A stretch of DNA of 64,000 bases from Firmicutes bacterium HGW-Firmicutes-7. GTDB lineage: Bacteria > Bacillota > Clostridia > Lachnospirales > Vallitaleaceae. The notes below the pieces were generated by a model that was given only the letters and a program-made list of their open reading frames with translations, was not told the origin of the DNA and did no database searches. Positions 1 through 8,175 of the stretch are shown here, in pieces; positions within the stretch are counted from its first letter, which is position 1, and each line of letters begins with the position of its first letter. The stretch lies in contig PGZO01000003.1 in NCBI GenBank assembly GCA_002841375.1, forward strand, positions 1-64,000. The letters are read 5' to 3'. Position numbers and translations under genes: made by a program.

Positions 1-89
1 TCTAAATTAGGATTGATCATCTCGTTCTTGATCATAACCAATCCTATTCCAATACCACTAGAGGCAGGAATACCTTGTAGTTCTATCAT
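1..89 (-). CDS. ptsI: Phosphoenolpyruvate-protein phosphotransferase (PTS Enzyme I), N-terminal fragment
   Basis: Only the first 29 codons are inside the window; the gene runs off the left edge. The translation begins MIELQGIPASSGIGIGLV, which matches the conserved N-terminal strand of Enzyme I (G-I-x-A-S-x-G-I-x-I-G). Enzyme I takes phosphate from phosphoenolpyruvate and passes it to HPr in the cytoplasm. The ATG has an excellent TAGGAGG site 4 bases upstream that overlaps the end of the HPr gene, whose stop lies 8 bases away. The two are therefore co-transcribed, as in most Firmicutes. The fragment is short, but motif and context agree. Confidence 0.85.
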   Translation of the reverse strand, partial: MIELQGIPASSGIGIGLVMIKNEMINPNL

Positions 90-97
90 CGTTCCTC

Positions 98-367
98 CTA
101 GTTAAAACCATTTTTAAAAAGTTCAGTAATTATATGTATTGCTTCTTCTTCATCTGCACCATTTGCAATAATTGTAAGTTCATCTCCTTTTATTGCACCC
201 ATACTTAGAACTGATATAATGCTTTTTGGATTATATACTTTGCTTGCTTCTCCATTTTTTAACACTTGGATATCACACGCAAATTTCATAGCAGTCTTAG
301 AAAACAAATTAGCTGGCCTAGCATGAATACCTTCTTCATTTTTTAATTTTATGACTATTTGCTTCAT
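98..367 (-). CDS. ptsH: HPr, phosphocarrier protein of the PTS
   Basis: An 89-residue protein of normal HPr length. Residues 13-19 read GIHARPA, with the phosphorylated His15 and the conserved Arg17. The segment NPKSIISVLSMG carries the Ser46-type site used by HPr kinase in Firmicutes. HPr accepts phosphate from Enzyme I and hands it to EIIA domains, and seryl-phosphorylated HPr acts in carbon catabolite repression. It sits directly before ptsI and after an HPr-like gene and an EIIA gene. This is the canonical copy of the two HPr genes here. Confidence 0.93.
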   Translation of the reverse strand: MKQIVIKLKNEEGIHARPANLFSKTAMKFACDIQVLKNGEASKVYNPKSIISVLSMGAIKGDELTIIANGADEEEAIHIITELFKNGFN

Positions 368-397
368 CTTTTATCTCCTTTGGATATTCTTAATTGT

Positions 398-652
398 TTA
401 TTCTTTATATTGTTCAACAAACTGCACCAATCTTTTCTCTGCAATTTTTGCATCGCAACCCTCTGCATGTATTTGAATGGTTTCTCCCTCAACAATCATC
501 GCCATCATTATGCTGACGATACTTTTTCCATCATATTCCTTGGCATCCTTAATTACTGTAATATTTGAACTATACTTTTTTGCTAAGTCAACAAAGAGAC
601 TAGCTGGCATTGCGTGTAGACCAGCTTTGTTTTTAATTACTACAGTTGTCAT
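398..652 (-). CDS. HPr-family protein with an atypical active site (Arg17 replaced by Met)
   Basis: An HPr-fold protein of about 84 residues. Its active-site loop reads AGLHAMPAS, so the phosphorylatable His is kept but the arginine two residues later, which stabilises phospho-His in classical HPr, is Met. A Ser46-like segment, DGKSIVSIM, is also present. I start it at ATG 652, 13 bases after AGGAGG. A GTG at 664 is in frame but only 1 base from that site, which is too close. It lies between the EIIA gene, whose stop is 8 bases upstream, and canonical HPr. It may be a dedicated or regulatory carrier; catabolite-repression HPr (Crh) is a precedent for altered HPr proteins, though Crh instead loses the His. 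Confidence 0.85.
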   Translation of the reverse strand: MTTVVIKNKAGLHAMPASLFVDLAKKYSSNITVIKDAKEYDGKSIVSIMMAMIVEGETIQIHAEGCDAKIAEKRLVQFVEQYKE

Positions 653-660
653 ACTTTTCT

Positions 661-1152
661 TCACTCCTCCTTCATCACTACCTTACCAATGTTATCTTTA
701 ATTTTATACGTCTTATAATTAATCTTTATGCTTTCAATGCATTCAATATTAGTAATTACGATTGGAGAAATAATGCACTTTGAATGCTTTTCCATTATTT
801 CCATATCCATTTGAAGAAGTGAATCTCCACTCTTTACATGCGCACCTACTTCAACCAATCTTTTAAAGCCTTCCCCCTTCAGCTGAACCGTGTCTAACCC
901 TATGTGAAGAATAATGTCTAATCCCTGAGTAGAATGTATGACTAATGCATGATTTGTTGGGAATATTTGCAGTACTTCACCGTCGCAAGGACTACATACA
1001 AGTCCATTTGTAGGTTTTATTGCAAATCCATCGCCCATCATTTTCTCCGAAAAAACTTTATCTGGCACATCTTGAATTGGTATAATCTCACCCTCCATTG
1101 GTGCAACAAAATGGCATGTTTTATTATGACTTTTTTTAAAAAACTTAAACAT
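661..1152 (-). CDS. crr: PTS glucose-type EIIA domain protein
   Basis: A single-domain EIIA of the glucose/N-acetylglucosamine family, 163 residues. The core motif LDIILHIGLDTV contains the His that accepts phosphate from HPr, with a partner His upstream in NHALVIHSTQG. The conserved N-terminal part APMEGEIIPIQDVPD is also typical. The adjacent permease NagE carries only EIIC and EIIB, so this free EIIA very probably completes it. ATG 1152 has a GGAGGAACC site. A 399-base gap separates it from nagE upstream, so it may also be transcribed on its own. Confidence 0.9.
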   Translation of the reverse strand: MFKFFKKSHNKTCHFVAPMEGEIIPIQDVPDKVFSEKMMGDGFAIKPTNGLVCSPCDGEVLQIFPTNHALVIHSTQGLDIILHIGLDTVQLKGEGFKRLVEVGAHVKSGDSLLQMDMEIMEKHSKCIISPIVITNIECIESIKINYKTYKIKDNIGKVVMKEE

Positions 1153-1427
1153 ACGGTTCCTCCTTGTAACGATTAATTAGAAAATTTTAAGTCTATTTTT
1201 TGTCTTTGTCTCTGTTTACCTAAATATTAACGGTAAGATAGCAGTTATAGCACTCATAGCACTTATAGCACTTTCTATAATGGGTCAATCAATTGGAAGA
1301 CTAGTTTATCTTTCCAGTATCGATAAATGACTTTGAAAAACAATCTAAATGCTAAATTCCTTTTCAAACTTATTAATCTAATCATATATTTGATGTATAT
1401 GTTATTATTTAAAGCATTTGTTTTGGC

Positions 1428-1468
1428 AGGCAGGAAAGGTTCAAATCATTTTTGAACTTTCCTTACCT
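1428..1468. repeat. Imperfect stem-loop in the nagE-crr gap
   Basis: AGGCAGGAAAGGTTCAAA pairs with TTTGAACTTTCCTTACCT across a short loop, with a few mismatches that are partly G-U pairs on the minus-strand transcript. There is no T-run after it on either strand, so it is not a standard terminator. It could stabilise or process the polycistronic mRNA. The rest of the 1153-1551 gap holds no convincing gene, and I found no RAT motif in it. Confidence 0.5.
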
Positions 1469-1485
1469 ACTAAAACATCTACTCA

Positions 1486-1518
1486 AACTTAGTACTAAAT
1501 ATAATTTAGCACTAAGTT
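1486..1518. repeat. Near-perfect 15-bp inverted repeat after nagE
   Basis: AACTTAGTACTAAAT and ATTTAGCACTAAGTT form 15-bp arms around a 3-base ATA centre, with one mismatch that is a G-U pair in one transcript. It lies 34 bases past the nagE stop. The tract after it on the minus strand is only weakly T-rich, so attenuation or mRNA 3-prime-end protection between nagE and the EIIA gene is possible. A palindromic protein-binding site is the alternative. Confidence 0.55.
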
Positions 1519-1551
1519 AAACATTTTAAAAATTGTCTAGTGCTTCATTGT

Positions 1552-2940
1552 TTATAATAAGCTTTTAATTTCTTCAGCTATTAGTTCGGCTTTGGTTCCA
1601 ACTATAACTTGAATGTTATATTTATTTGGCTTAATAATACCACTTGCACCTAATGCTTTACAAGCCTGTTCGTTTACAAGTTCGTTATTTTTAAGCGTAA
1701 TTCTAAGTCTGGTAATACAAGCATCGATTTCTTGAATATTTTCTTTACCACCTAGAACCTTTACATATTCTTCAGCAATATAAGAAATACCTTTTTCAGC
1801 CAATAACTCTTCATTACCTGTTTCATCATCCATTCTTCCTGGCGTAGGTAAATCGAATTTCTTGATAGCGAATACAAAGATTACATAATAAATAACACCA
1901 AATACAAGTCCAACACCAATTAATAAAACTGGTTTGCTTGCTAACCCAAAACTAACTACATAATCTATAAATCCTGCTGAAAATCCGAATCCGCTTAATA
2001 TTCCTAACATATGACATACTGCCATTGAGATACCAGTCAAAACCGCATGTATTACATAAAGACCTGGTGCTAAAAACATAAACATAAATTCTAATGGTTC
2101 AGTTATTCCTGTAAGAAATGCTGTAAAAGCTACTGAAAACATTAAGCCTCCAACTGCTTTTCTGTTTTGTTTTTTAGCTGTAGTGTACATAGCAAGTGCA
2201 ACGGCTGGTAAACCAAACATCATTACTGGGAAGAAACCTGTCATGAAAACACCAGCAGTTGGGTCTCCAACAAAGAATCTACTAAGGTCACCTGTTGCTC
2301 CATTATATTCACCAAATACAAACCAAACAAAGGAGTTGATAACATGATGTAAGCCTGTTGGAATTAATAATCTGTTTAATAGACCAAAGGCAAAAGCACC
2401 TACAGAACCTGATGCGATCATCCATTCACCAGTACTACCAATAATTTTTTCAATTACTGGCCATAATACACCAAAAATTATACCAACAAAAATTGTAAAG
2501 ACTGAAGTAACGATCGGAACAAATCTTTTTCCACCAAAGAAACCTAACCACTCTGGCAACTTAATGTTATAAAACTTGTTATACAACGAACCACCAATTC
2601 CTCCAGCAATCATCCCTGCTAGAACATTGTTATTAAGAACAAATGCTTCTTCTACAATTCCAAAGGTTAATGCTGCTGCAGGCGCTACTCTAGTAATAAC
2701 TAAGTACCCTATTGCTCCTGCAAGAGCTGCTGCTCCTTGATTGTTCTTTGCTAACCCAAAAGCTACACCAATTGCAAAGATTATTGCTAAGTTGTCAAAA
2801 ATAGCTGCCCCCGCTGCTGTTACAATTTGGATGTCCCAAAGCACACCTAGCCTTAATAACAATGCTGCTATTGGCAAAGCTGCTACAGGTGTCATTAACG
2901 CCTTACCTAGTTTTTGTAATGAACCAAACGTTTTGTTCAT
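1552..2940 (-). CDS. nagE: PTS N-acetylglucosamine-type permease, EIICB
   Basis: A 462-residue membrane permease. About the first 370 residues are an EIIC domain with many hydrophobic helices and the conserved GITEPLEF segment. A linker then leads to a C-terminal EIIB domain with the phosphorylated Cys in DACITRLRITL. It imports and phosphorylates a hexosamine, most likely N-acetylglucosamine, given the nagA gene in the same locus; glucose cannot be excluded. It lacks EIIA, which is supplied by the separate downstream gene. ATG 2940 follows AAGGAGG. Upstream is an antiterminator target with an overlapping terminator, so expression should depend on the PRD regulator encoded next door. Confidence 0.9.
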   Translation of the reverse strand: MNKTFGSLQKLGKALMTPVAALPIAALLLRLGVLWDIQIVTAAGAAIFDNLAIIFAIGVAFGLAKNNQGAAALAGAIGYLVITRVAPAAALTFGIVEEAFVLNNNVLAGMIAGGIGGSLYNKFYNIKLPEWLGFFGGKRFVPIVTSVFTIFVGIIFGVLWPVIEKIIGSTGEWMIASGSVGAFAFGLLNRLLIPTGLHHVINSFVWFVFGEYNGATGDLSRFFVGDPTAGVFMTGFFPVMMFGLPAVALAMYTTAKKQNRKAVGGLMFSVAFTAFLTGITEPLEFMFMFLAPGLYVIHAVLTGISMAVCHMLGILSGFGFSAGFIDYVVSFGLASKPVLLIGVGLVFGVIYYVIFVFAIKKFDLPTPGRMDDETGNEELLAEKGISYIAEEYVKVLGGKENIQEIDACITRLRITLKNNELVNEQACKALGASGIIKPNKYNIQVIVGTKAELIAEEIKSLL

Positions 2941-3079
2941 AGAATAATAACCTCCTTAGATCATTTTTTATAGTTAAGAAAATCGACTATGCTAAGATAA
3001 AATCCCGAAGCTATTGTCGCTTTTCTTAATTACTCACTAACATAATAATTATGTAGTCTGGGCAGTTTCCCAATAAAGC

Positions 3080-3127
3080 AAAAAAAATGAGCCTATTGAA
3101 TGTGATCAACACCATCCATAAGCTCAT
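3080..3127 (-). terminator. Attenuator terminator upstream of nagE
   Basis: On the minus strand ATGAGCTTAT pairs with ATAGGCTCAT (10 bp with one G-U), followed by eight T. Its 5-prime arm overlaps the end of the RAT element, so the terminator and antiterminator folds exclude each other. Confidence 0.85.
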
Positions 3128-3150
3128 GCCTGATTAAACAGTAACACGCT
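3121..3150 (-). promoter_or_regulatory. RAT (ribonucleic antiterminator) element for nagE
   Basis: The minus strand reads GCGTGTTACTG then TTTAATCAGGCATGAGC, the GTTACTG...CAGGCATGAG pattern of GlcT-type antiterminator targets. It begins immediately after the stop of the antiterminator gene. nagE may therefore be expressed by read-through from that gene's promoter, conditional on binding of the regulator here. Confidence 0.85.
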
Positions 3151-4008
3151 TTAACTATTTTGAATTTTTGAAAGTAATTGCAATCTATTAATATGTATTG
3201 CAAGATAAGCTAATTCATCCTCTGTAATTACTAATTGTACTCTATTCTCAATCTCTTCCTTCACCTCTAACGCAATCTTGTAAGCTTCCTTTAACTCTAC
3301 TCTCACAGCTTCTTGTAACGGATTCACAATATTTTCTTTGTGTTGTGTTCTAAACACAAGACCCTTTAAATGGTTAATAAATCGATTATACGGTGTAGAA
3401 TTGACATCTAGTGTGTAATTTATCCGTTCTTCAACTGTTTCGATAATGGCTTTAATAAGCCTTGTAGACTTTACATTCTCAGCAACATTTTTATTTTGCT
3501 TCCCTGCATTTAAATGCCATGCAATAAAACCAACTTCATCTTCTGAAATATCAATACCCATTGAATGAATAAATAGTTCGCGTCCCATTTGAGCAATCGT
3601 ATACTCTTCTGGATATATGTTCTTAATCTCGTAGATAAAAGGGTTCTCTATCTTCATCCCCATTTTAATTCTTTCGAGCGCAAAACTAATATGATCTGTC
3701 AAGACGATGAGTAATTTTGGGCTTAGTTCTCCAAGCTTCTTTTCAGCTAAAGATACTAATTCAGCACAAGTTCCAAAAACCTTACTATCCATGTCTCTAA
3801 ATAAAACATGATAATCATTTTTTAGTTTTTCATCATAAGTATAAAAAGCTTTTTCAATCTGTTCAGAAGGTATTGTTGTTATTACACCACATTTTTTTTG
3901 GAAACCTAGTCCTTTTCCAATCAATACACTTTCCAAATCATCTTCAATACGCCTCACAAGGATAACATTGTTATTCATTATTTTTGCAATCTCATACTTA
4001 TGCTCCAT
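3151..4008 (-). CDS. glcT: BglG/GlcT-family transcriptional antiterminator
   Basis: A 285-residue RNA-binding antiterminator of the usual length. Residues 1-55 are the CAT RNA-binding domain. Two PTS-regulation domains follow, with the expected conserved histidines (HISFALERIKMG, WHLNAG, FINHLKGLVFR, AIHINRL). These are phosphorylated by HPr or EIIB proteins and set its activity. I start at ATG 4008, 7 bases after GAGGT; a longer frame upstream begins without a good site. The three RAT elements nearby match the GlcT type more than the LicT type, hence the symbol, but inducer specificity is inferred and probably N-acetylglucosamine here. Its own leader carries a RAT, implying autoregulation. 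Confidence 0.88.
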   Translation of the reverse strand: MEHKYEIAKIMNNNVILVRRIEDDLESVLIGKGLGFQKKCGVITTIPSEQIEKAFYTYDEKLKNDYHVLFRDMDSKVFGTCAELVSLAEKKLGELSPKLLIVLTDHISFALERIKMGMKIENPFIYEIKNIYPEEYTIAQMGRELFIHSMGIDISEDEVGFIAWHLNAGKQNKNVAENVKSTRLIKAIIETVEERINYTLDVNSTPYNRFINHLKGLVFRTQHKENIVNPLQEAVRVELKEAYKIALEVKEEIENRVQLVITEDELAYLAIHINRLQLLSKIQNS

Positions 4009-4093
4009 GCTACAACCTCGTTTCTTACAATTATGTTGTTTTTCCCAAATCCTTGTACCATAGCACCCCAACAAAAAAATAAATCCGTAAATT

Positions 4094-4139
4094 AAAAAAA
4101 CATAAACTACCTGATTCTAAATCGTCATGTAGGTTTATG
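4094..4139 (-). terminator. Attenuator terminator upstream of the antiterminator gene
   Basis: On the minus strand CATAAACCTAC pairs with GTAGTTTATG (one bulged base), followed by seven T. It overlaps the 3-prime part of the RAT at 4131-4162. Confidence 0.82.
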
Positions 4140-4162
4140 CCTGCTTTAACAGTAACACACCG
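4131..4162 (-). promoter_or_regulatory. RAT element of the antiterminator gene
   Basis: The minus strand reads GGTGTGTTACTG, then TTAAAGCAGGCATAAACC, very similar to the RAT before nagE and the one at 5686. It implies positive autoregulation of the antiterminator. Confidence 0.83.
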
Positions 4163-4188
4163 AAATTATTTAATTATAGCGTACTTAT

Positions 4189-4217
4189 AAGTTAACATGA
4201 TTTGTGTTAAATGTCAA
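4189..4217 (-). promoter_or_regulatory. Sigma-A-type promoter of the antiterminator operon
   Basis: TTGACA (4212-4217), a 17-base spacer, then TAACTT (4189-4194). The -35 is perfect and the -10 weak. It lies about 27 bases before the RAT. The rest of the 4218-4396 interval shows no gene. Confidence 0.6.
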
Positions 4218-4396
4218 CCAGCAAACCTACATCTCTTATTTTTTGTTATTATTGACTATCACATATAGGCTCACATGATGGATATTCTTTTTTTTATATG
4301 AATATTTACCAATCACACATTAGCCAGCGCTTCTCTAGTTATATACAAATATTTCTTGCTAGCTCCTATCAAAACAAAGGATGCTCTTCGATCACT

Positions 4397-5542
4397 TTAA
4401 TCTTTCTTTTCATACAAAACTTCGCCTTCTTTGATGGTATAAAAAACATCGACTTGTTCATTTACTATTACAATATCTGCGAATTTTCCATGATCCAGTG
4501 AACCAATATATTCAAAAGAATTAATATATTTTGCTGGGTTTTCTGTAACAAATCTTACTGCCTTCTCAAAATCAATGGATGTTTGATGAATAAAGTTTCT
4601 TAGTCCACGATTGAGTTTTAATGTACTTCCTGCCAAAGTACCATCCCCTAACACACACTTCCCATCTTGTACAGTTACTTTTTGACCACCTAAGTCATAT
4701 TGTCCATCAAGCATACCACCGGCTCTCATACAATCAGTTACTAAAAGAAGATGCTCTTCTTTTTTAATTTTAATTAATAGATCATACATAGCTGGGTTCA
4801 TATGAATATTGTCTGCAATAATTTCACAGTAAAAATCCTGTAACAAAGCTGCGCCTACACAACCAGGTTTTCTGTGATGCAGCCCAGTCATAGCACTAAA
4901 TATATGAGTAATGCCCTTTGCGCCATGATCATAAGCGTTTAGAACTGTCTCATACTCGGCACCTGTATGTCCAATTGAAACCGTAACACCTTTCATTGCC
5001 ATTTTTTCAATAAAGCTCATAGCATGATCCATCTCAGGCGCAATTGTAATAACTTTAATAACATCCTCATATTCCATCAACAAATCAGCGTTCGGTGTAG
5101 TAATATATTCGTCATTTTGAGCACCTTTATAATCTTTACTAATAAATGGCCCTTCAATATGTGCACCTAGAATTCTAGCACCTTTATGGCATTGGGTCTT
5201 CATATGCCTTAATCGTCTTAATGCCTTATGAATATGTTCCTCGGACATGGTCATGGTCGTTGGTAAAAAAGAAGTCACACCATTTTTAATAATTCCCTCG
5301 CTAATCTTACTTAGCGATAGCTGTGAATCATCCATTGTATCAAAACTACCGTAACCATGAATATGTACATCAATAAACCCTGGAAGTACGAATAAGCCCT
5401 TTGCATCAATTATTTCATCATAATCACTTATTACGGCTTTTGTATGATCAATTACCGCTTTAATCTTTGTATCATATAGGAGTATTTTATCTTTTAATAA
5501 CTGATGATCTTTATAAATAACACCATTAATGATTGCCTTCAT
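4397..5542 (-). CDS. nagA: N-acetylglucosamine-6-phosphate deacetylase
   Basis: A 381-residue amidohydrolase-fold enzyme of normal NagA length. It removes acetate from GlcNAc-6-phosphate to give glucosamine-6-phosphate. Visible family motifs are PGFIDVHIHG, the metal-binding HIEGPF, SIGHTGA, the substrate loop THIFSAMTGLHHR, the catalytic Asp in LLVTDCMRAGG, and GTLAGS. ATG 5542 follows GGAAGGGAG. The gene shares a 257-base divergent intergenic region with the TIM-barrel-like gene at 5800. No nagB is in view, so the deaminase must be elsewhere. I saw no RAT in front of nagA. Confidence 0.95.
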   Translation of the reverse strand: MKAIINGVIYKDHQLLKDKILLYDTKIKAVIDHTKAVISDYDEIIDAKGLFVLPGFIDVHIHGYGSFDTMDDSQLSLSKISEGIIKNGVTSFLPTTMTMSEEHIHKALRRLRHMKTQCHKGARILGAHIEGPFISKDYKGAQNDEYITTPNADLLMEYEDVIKVITIAPEMDHAMSFIEKMAMKGVTVSIGHTGAEYETVLNAYDHGAKGITHIFSAMTGLHHRKPGCVGAALLQDFYCEIIADNIHMNPAMYDLLIKIKKEEHLLLVTDCMRAGGMLDGQYDLGGQKVTVQDGKCVLGDGTLAGSTLKLNRGLRNFIHQTSIDFEKAVRFVTENPAKYINSFEYIGSLDHGKFADIVIVNEQVDVFYTIKEGEVLYEKKD

Positions 5543-5645
5543 ATTGTTTAGCTCCTTCCCTTTTTTCTAACTTTTAAATAATTAGCTCAACTTCTCCTTG
5601 TTTTCAAATTAACATCATATGTGTTTATTTGTCAACAATTATTTC

Positions 5646-5674
5646 TTGACATACCTAATAAATTGGTTTATCAT
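5646..5674 (+). promoter_or_regulatory. Sigma-A-type promoter upstream of a RAT
   Basis: TTGACA at 5646-5651, a 17-base spacer and TATCAT at 5669-5674. The RAT element starts about 12 bases after the -10, so it lies at the very start of the transcript. Confidence 0.75.
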
Positions 5675-5685
5675 CATATCATATT

Positions 5686-5713
5686 AACGTGTTACTGGTA
5701 AGGCAGGCATGAG
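5686..5713 (+). promoter_or_regulatory. RAT element upstream of the gene at 5800
   Basis: AACGTGTTACTG followed by GTAAGGCAGGCATGAG. This is the best GlcT-type RAT in the window, close to the known ptsG target (GTTACTG...CAGGCATGAG). It overlaps the left arm of the terminator at 5700-5740. Confidence 0.88.
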
Positions 5714-5740
5714 TTCTGAGGACTCATGCCTGCCTTTATT
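5700..5740 (+). terminator. Attenuator terminator overlapping the RAT
   Basis: A perfect 15-bp stem, AAGGCAGGCATGAGT (5700-5714) with ACTCATGCCTGCCTT (5722-5736), has a 7-base loop and is followed by TATTT. Its left arm is part of the RAT, the classic mutually exclusive arrangement. Confidence 0.85.
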
Positions 5741-5799
5741 TAACCTAACGAACGTGGAGGTTTTGTATCATTGACTATAATTATTAGGAGGCACGCAGA

Positions 5800-6720
5800 A
5801 TGAAAAAAAGATTATTAGATTGTAATACTTCAGATTTACAACAATTAACCAAACGTATGAAGCTAGAATCAATTGTCGCAAGCGAAGGCAGAGTTGTGGT
5901 TTCAGAAATAATTGGACTTTTGCAACCAGTACTTGTACATATTAGCAATGCGGAACTAGCTTCGGCTTTTGGTGCTGACATATTGCTGTTAAATATGTTT
6001 GACGTTTATAACCCTGTGTTCAACGGCATACCAAAGGTTGAAAAACAGGAGATCATAAGAAAAATCAAAAGTCTTACTGGCCGGCTTATTGGAATTAACT
6101 TAGAGCCCGTTGATTTAAATGCCGAAACAATTGGAGAAATCACCTCCATTTCAAGCGGTAGGTTAGCAACAGTAGATTCAGCAAAAAAGGCTATTGATAT
6201 GGGCGCTGATATGCTAGTACTTACCGGTAATCCTGGTACTGGTGTTACAAATAAAGCTATTGTAAGCTCACTAAATAGTATTAACGAGGCCGTTGGTAAT
6301 CAAGTAATTCTTGTAGCAGGAAAGATGCACGCAGCAGGTTCTTTAAGGGAAGCTGGCGAAAATATTATAGCTAAGAAAGATATTTGTGAATTTTCTAAGG
6401 CTGGTGCTGATATTATATTATTACCTGCTCCTGGTACAGTACCTGGCATTACGCTTGAATATATTAAAGAGCTTGTTACTTATACTCATAGTTTAGATAA
6501 GTTAACGATTACTGCTATTGGCACATCACAAGAAGGCGCGGATTCAAGTACGATAAAACACATTGCACTAATGTGTAAAATGACCGGAACAGACTTACAT
6601 CACATAGGCGATAATGGATTTCCTGGAATAGCAATACCCGAAAATATCATGGATTATAGCATTGCAATAAAAGGAAAAAAACACACCTATACTCGTATGG
6701 CAAGATCCATAACAAGATAA
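5800..6720 (+). CDS. Conserved TIM-barrel-like protein of a PTS-linked family (DUF7916-like), function unknown
   Basis: 306 residues. I recognise the family from conserved segments (IVASEGRVVVSEI, NAELASAFGADILLLNMFDV, TGNPGTGVTNKAI) but know no proven function; members are often labelled hydrolases and lie near PTS genes. Repeating strand-helix units with GAD at strand ends (FGADILLLN, MGADMLVLT, AGADIILLPAP) suggest a (beta/alpha)8 barrel with a phosphate-binding end. ATG 5800 follows AGGAGG by 9 bases. A RAT-controlled promoter drives it, so it should be co-induced with nagE. That points to a role in hexosamine use, perhaps on a sugar phosphate, which is inference. Confidence 0.75.
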   Translation: MKKRLLDCNTSDLQQLTKRMKLESIVASEGRVVVSEIIGLLQPVLVHISNAELASAFGADILLLNMFDVYNPVFNGIPKVEKQEIIRKIKSLTGRLIGINLEPVDLNAETIGEITSISSGRLATVDSAKKAIDMGADMLVLTGNPGTGVTNKAIVSSLNSINEAVGNQVILVAGKMHAAGSLREAGENIIAKKDICEFSKAGADIILLPAPGTVPGITLEYIKELVTYTHSLDKLTITAIGTSQEGADSSTIKHIALMCKMTGTDLHHIGDNGFPGIAIPENIMDYSIAIKGKKHTYTRMARSITR

Positions 6721-6872
6721 AAATATATTATTCACCCTTTATTTATAATCTTATATCTTGTATAATAAATGTAACAACAACATATACTCAACATAATCAT
6801 TTTAACATTATATGACACTTTCCATGGAAGTAATGGGTAGAAATCAAAAATATTACAGGAGGGATTATAGTA

Positions 6873-8090
6873 TTGGAACTTAAAGGAAAAGTTGTTATTG
6901 CACAGGGTGGAGGTCCAACAGCTGTTATTAATCAAAGTCTAGTTGGAGCTGTTCTTGAATCTAGAAAATTTCCACAAATCACTAGGGTTTATGGTGCTAT
7001 CAATGGTGTTGAAGGAATTATTAATGAAGAGTTTATGGACTTATCTCAAGAGACAACGCACAATTTAGAACAGGTTGGTTTAACACCTGCATCAGCATTA
7101 TTATCAACAAGAGTAAAACCTGATGCACAGTATTGCAAAGAAATTTTTAGCGTTTTAAAAGCACATGATGTTCGTTATTTTTTTTACATTGGTGGAAATG
7201 ATTCCGCTGACACTGTCAGAATTGTAAATGAAAATGCCAAAAAATCCGACTATGATTTTAGAGCAATTCATATACCCAAAACCATTGATAATGATCTGGT
7301 TTTAAACGATCACACACCCGGATATGGCTCAGCAGCAAGATATGTTGCTCAATCTTTTATTGGATTAAACCTCGACAACCGGGCATTACCAGGGGTTTAT
7401 ATTGGTGTCATTATGGGAAGACATGCTGGTTTTTTAACTGCCTCTTCTTCTATGGCACAAAAATATCCTGATGATGGTCCTCATTTAATTTATTTGCCAG
7501 AAAGAACCTTTAATGTGGATAAATTTCTTAAAGATGTACACACGGTTTATCAAAAATACGGAAAATGCATTGTAGCTGTTTCCGAAGGAATTGTTGATGA
7601 AAATGGTCAATCTATTGTAGCTTCTTTGAGTGACTCTGTAGAAAAAGATGCACATGGTAATATCCAACTTTCTGGTACTGGTGCACTTGGCGATATGCTT
7701 TCAAAGCTTGTGAAAGAAAAATTAAATATAAGTCGTGTACGATCTGATACTTTAGGATACCCCCAAAGAAACTTTATTGGCAGTATTTCAGATATTGACC
7801 AACATGAAGCAAGGGAAGTTGGGGAAAAGGCCGCACAATTTGCCATTTGGCATAAAATTGATGGCTCAATCATCATTGAAAGAACAGGATTTTACTCTGT
7901 TGATTATAAATTAGTTCCTCTCGAACACGTTGCAGGAAAAACAAAAATCATGCCGAATGAATTCATTAACGCAGACGAAAATAATGTTACAGATGCTTTT
8001 AAATTTTACTTAAGGCCGCTACTCGGTTCCGGGTTCGCGACAGCTCATAGACTTAGAGCTCCGATGGCACCAAAAATATTGAAGTTATAG
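6873..8090 (+). CDS. pfp: Pyrophosphate-dependent 6-phosphofructokinase
   Basis: 405 residues. Converts fructose-6-phosphate to fructose-1,6-bisphosphate, probably using pyrophosphate rather than ATP. Near the N-terminus is the GGGPTAVINQSL nucleotide-binding loop, then GGNDSADTV and the catalytic loop PKTIDNDL, then MGRHAGFLTA, all typical of the longer PFP-type enzymes. The start is a TTG at 6873, 9 bases after GGAGGG; there is no ATG at the right place. It follows the PTS-linked gene by 152 bases and places a glycolytic step next to the sugar uptake genes. Cofactor use is inferred from family type. Confidence 0.9.
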   Translation: MELKGKVVIAQGGGPTAVINQSLVGAVLESRKFPQITRVYGAINGVEGIINEEFMDLSQETTHNLEQVGLTPASALLSTRVKPDAQYCKEIFSVLKAHDVRYFFYIGGNDSADTVRIVNENAKKSDYDFRAIHIPKTIDNDLVLNDHTPGYGSAARYVAQSFIGLNLDNRALPGVYIGVIMGRHAGFLTASSSMAQKYPDDGPHLIYLPERTFNVDKFLKDVHTVYQKYGKCIVAVSEGIVDENGQSIVASLSDSVEKDAHGNIQLSGTGALGDMLSKLVKEKLNISRVRSDTLGYPQRNFIGSISDIDQHEAREVGEKAAQFAIWHKIDGSIIIERTGFYSVDYKLVPLEHVAGKTKIMPNEFINADENNVTDAFKFYLRPLLGSGFATAHRLRAPMAPKILKL

Positions 8091-8113
8091 TTTCTGGTTC
8101 CTTTTATTTTTAA

Positions 8114-8162
8114 CAAAAAACCCAGTAGTAAGATGTATCTATACGTCTTTTACTGGGTTTTC
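8114..8162. terminator. Bidirectional terminator between pfp and rplT
   Basis: AAAACCCAGTA and TACTGGGTTTT form the stem, with A-rich and T-rich flanks on both sides. It serves pfp on the plus strand and rplT on the minus strand. Confidence 0.85.
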
Positions 8163-8175
8163 ACTATATATAAAT

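Noticed and set aside
1153-1551. A fourth RAT element before the EIIA gene
   Set aside because: No GTTACTG or CAGGCAT motif in the gap; only two other inverted repeats.
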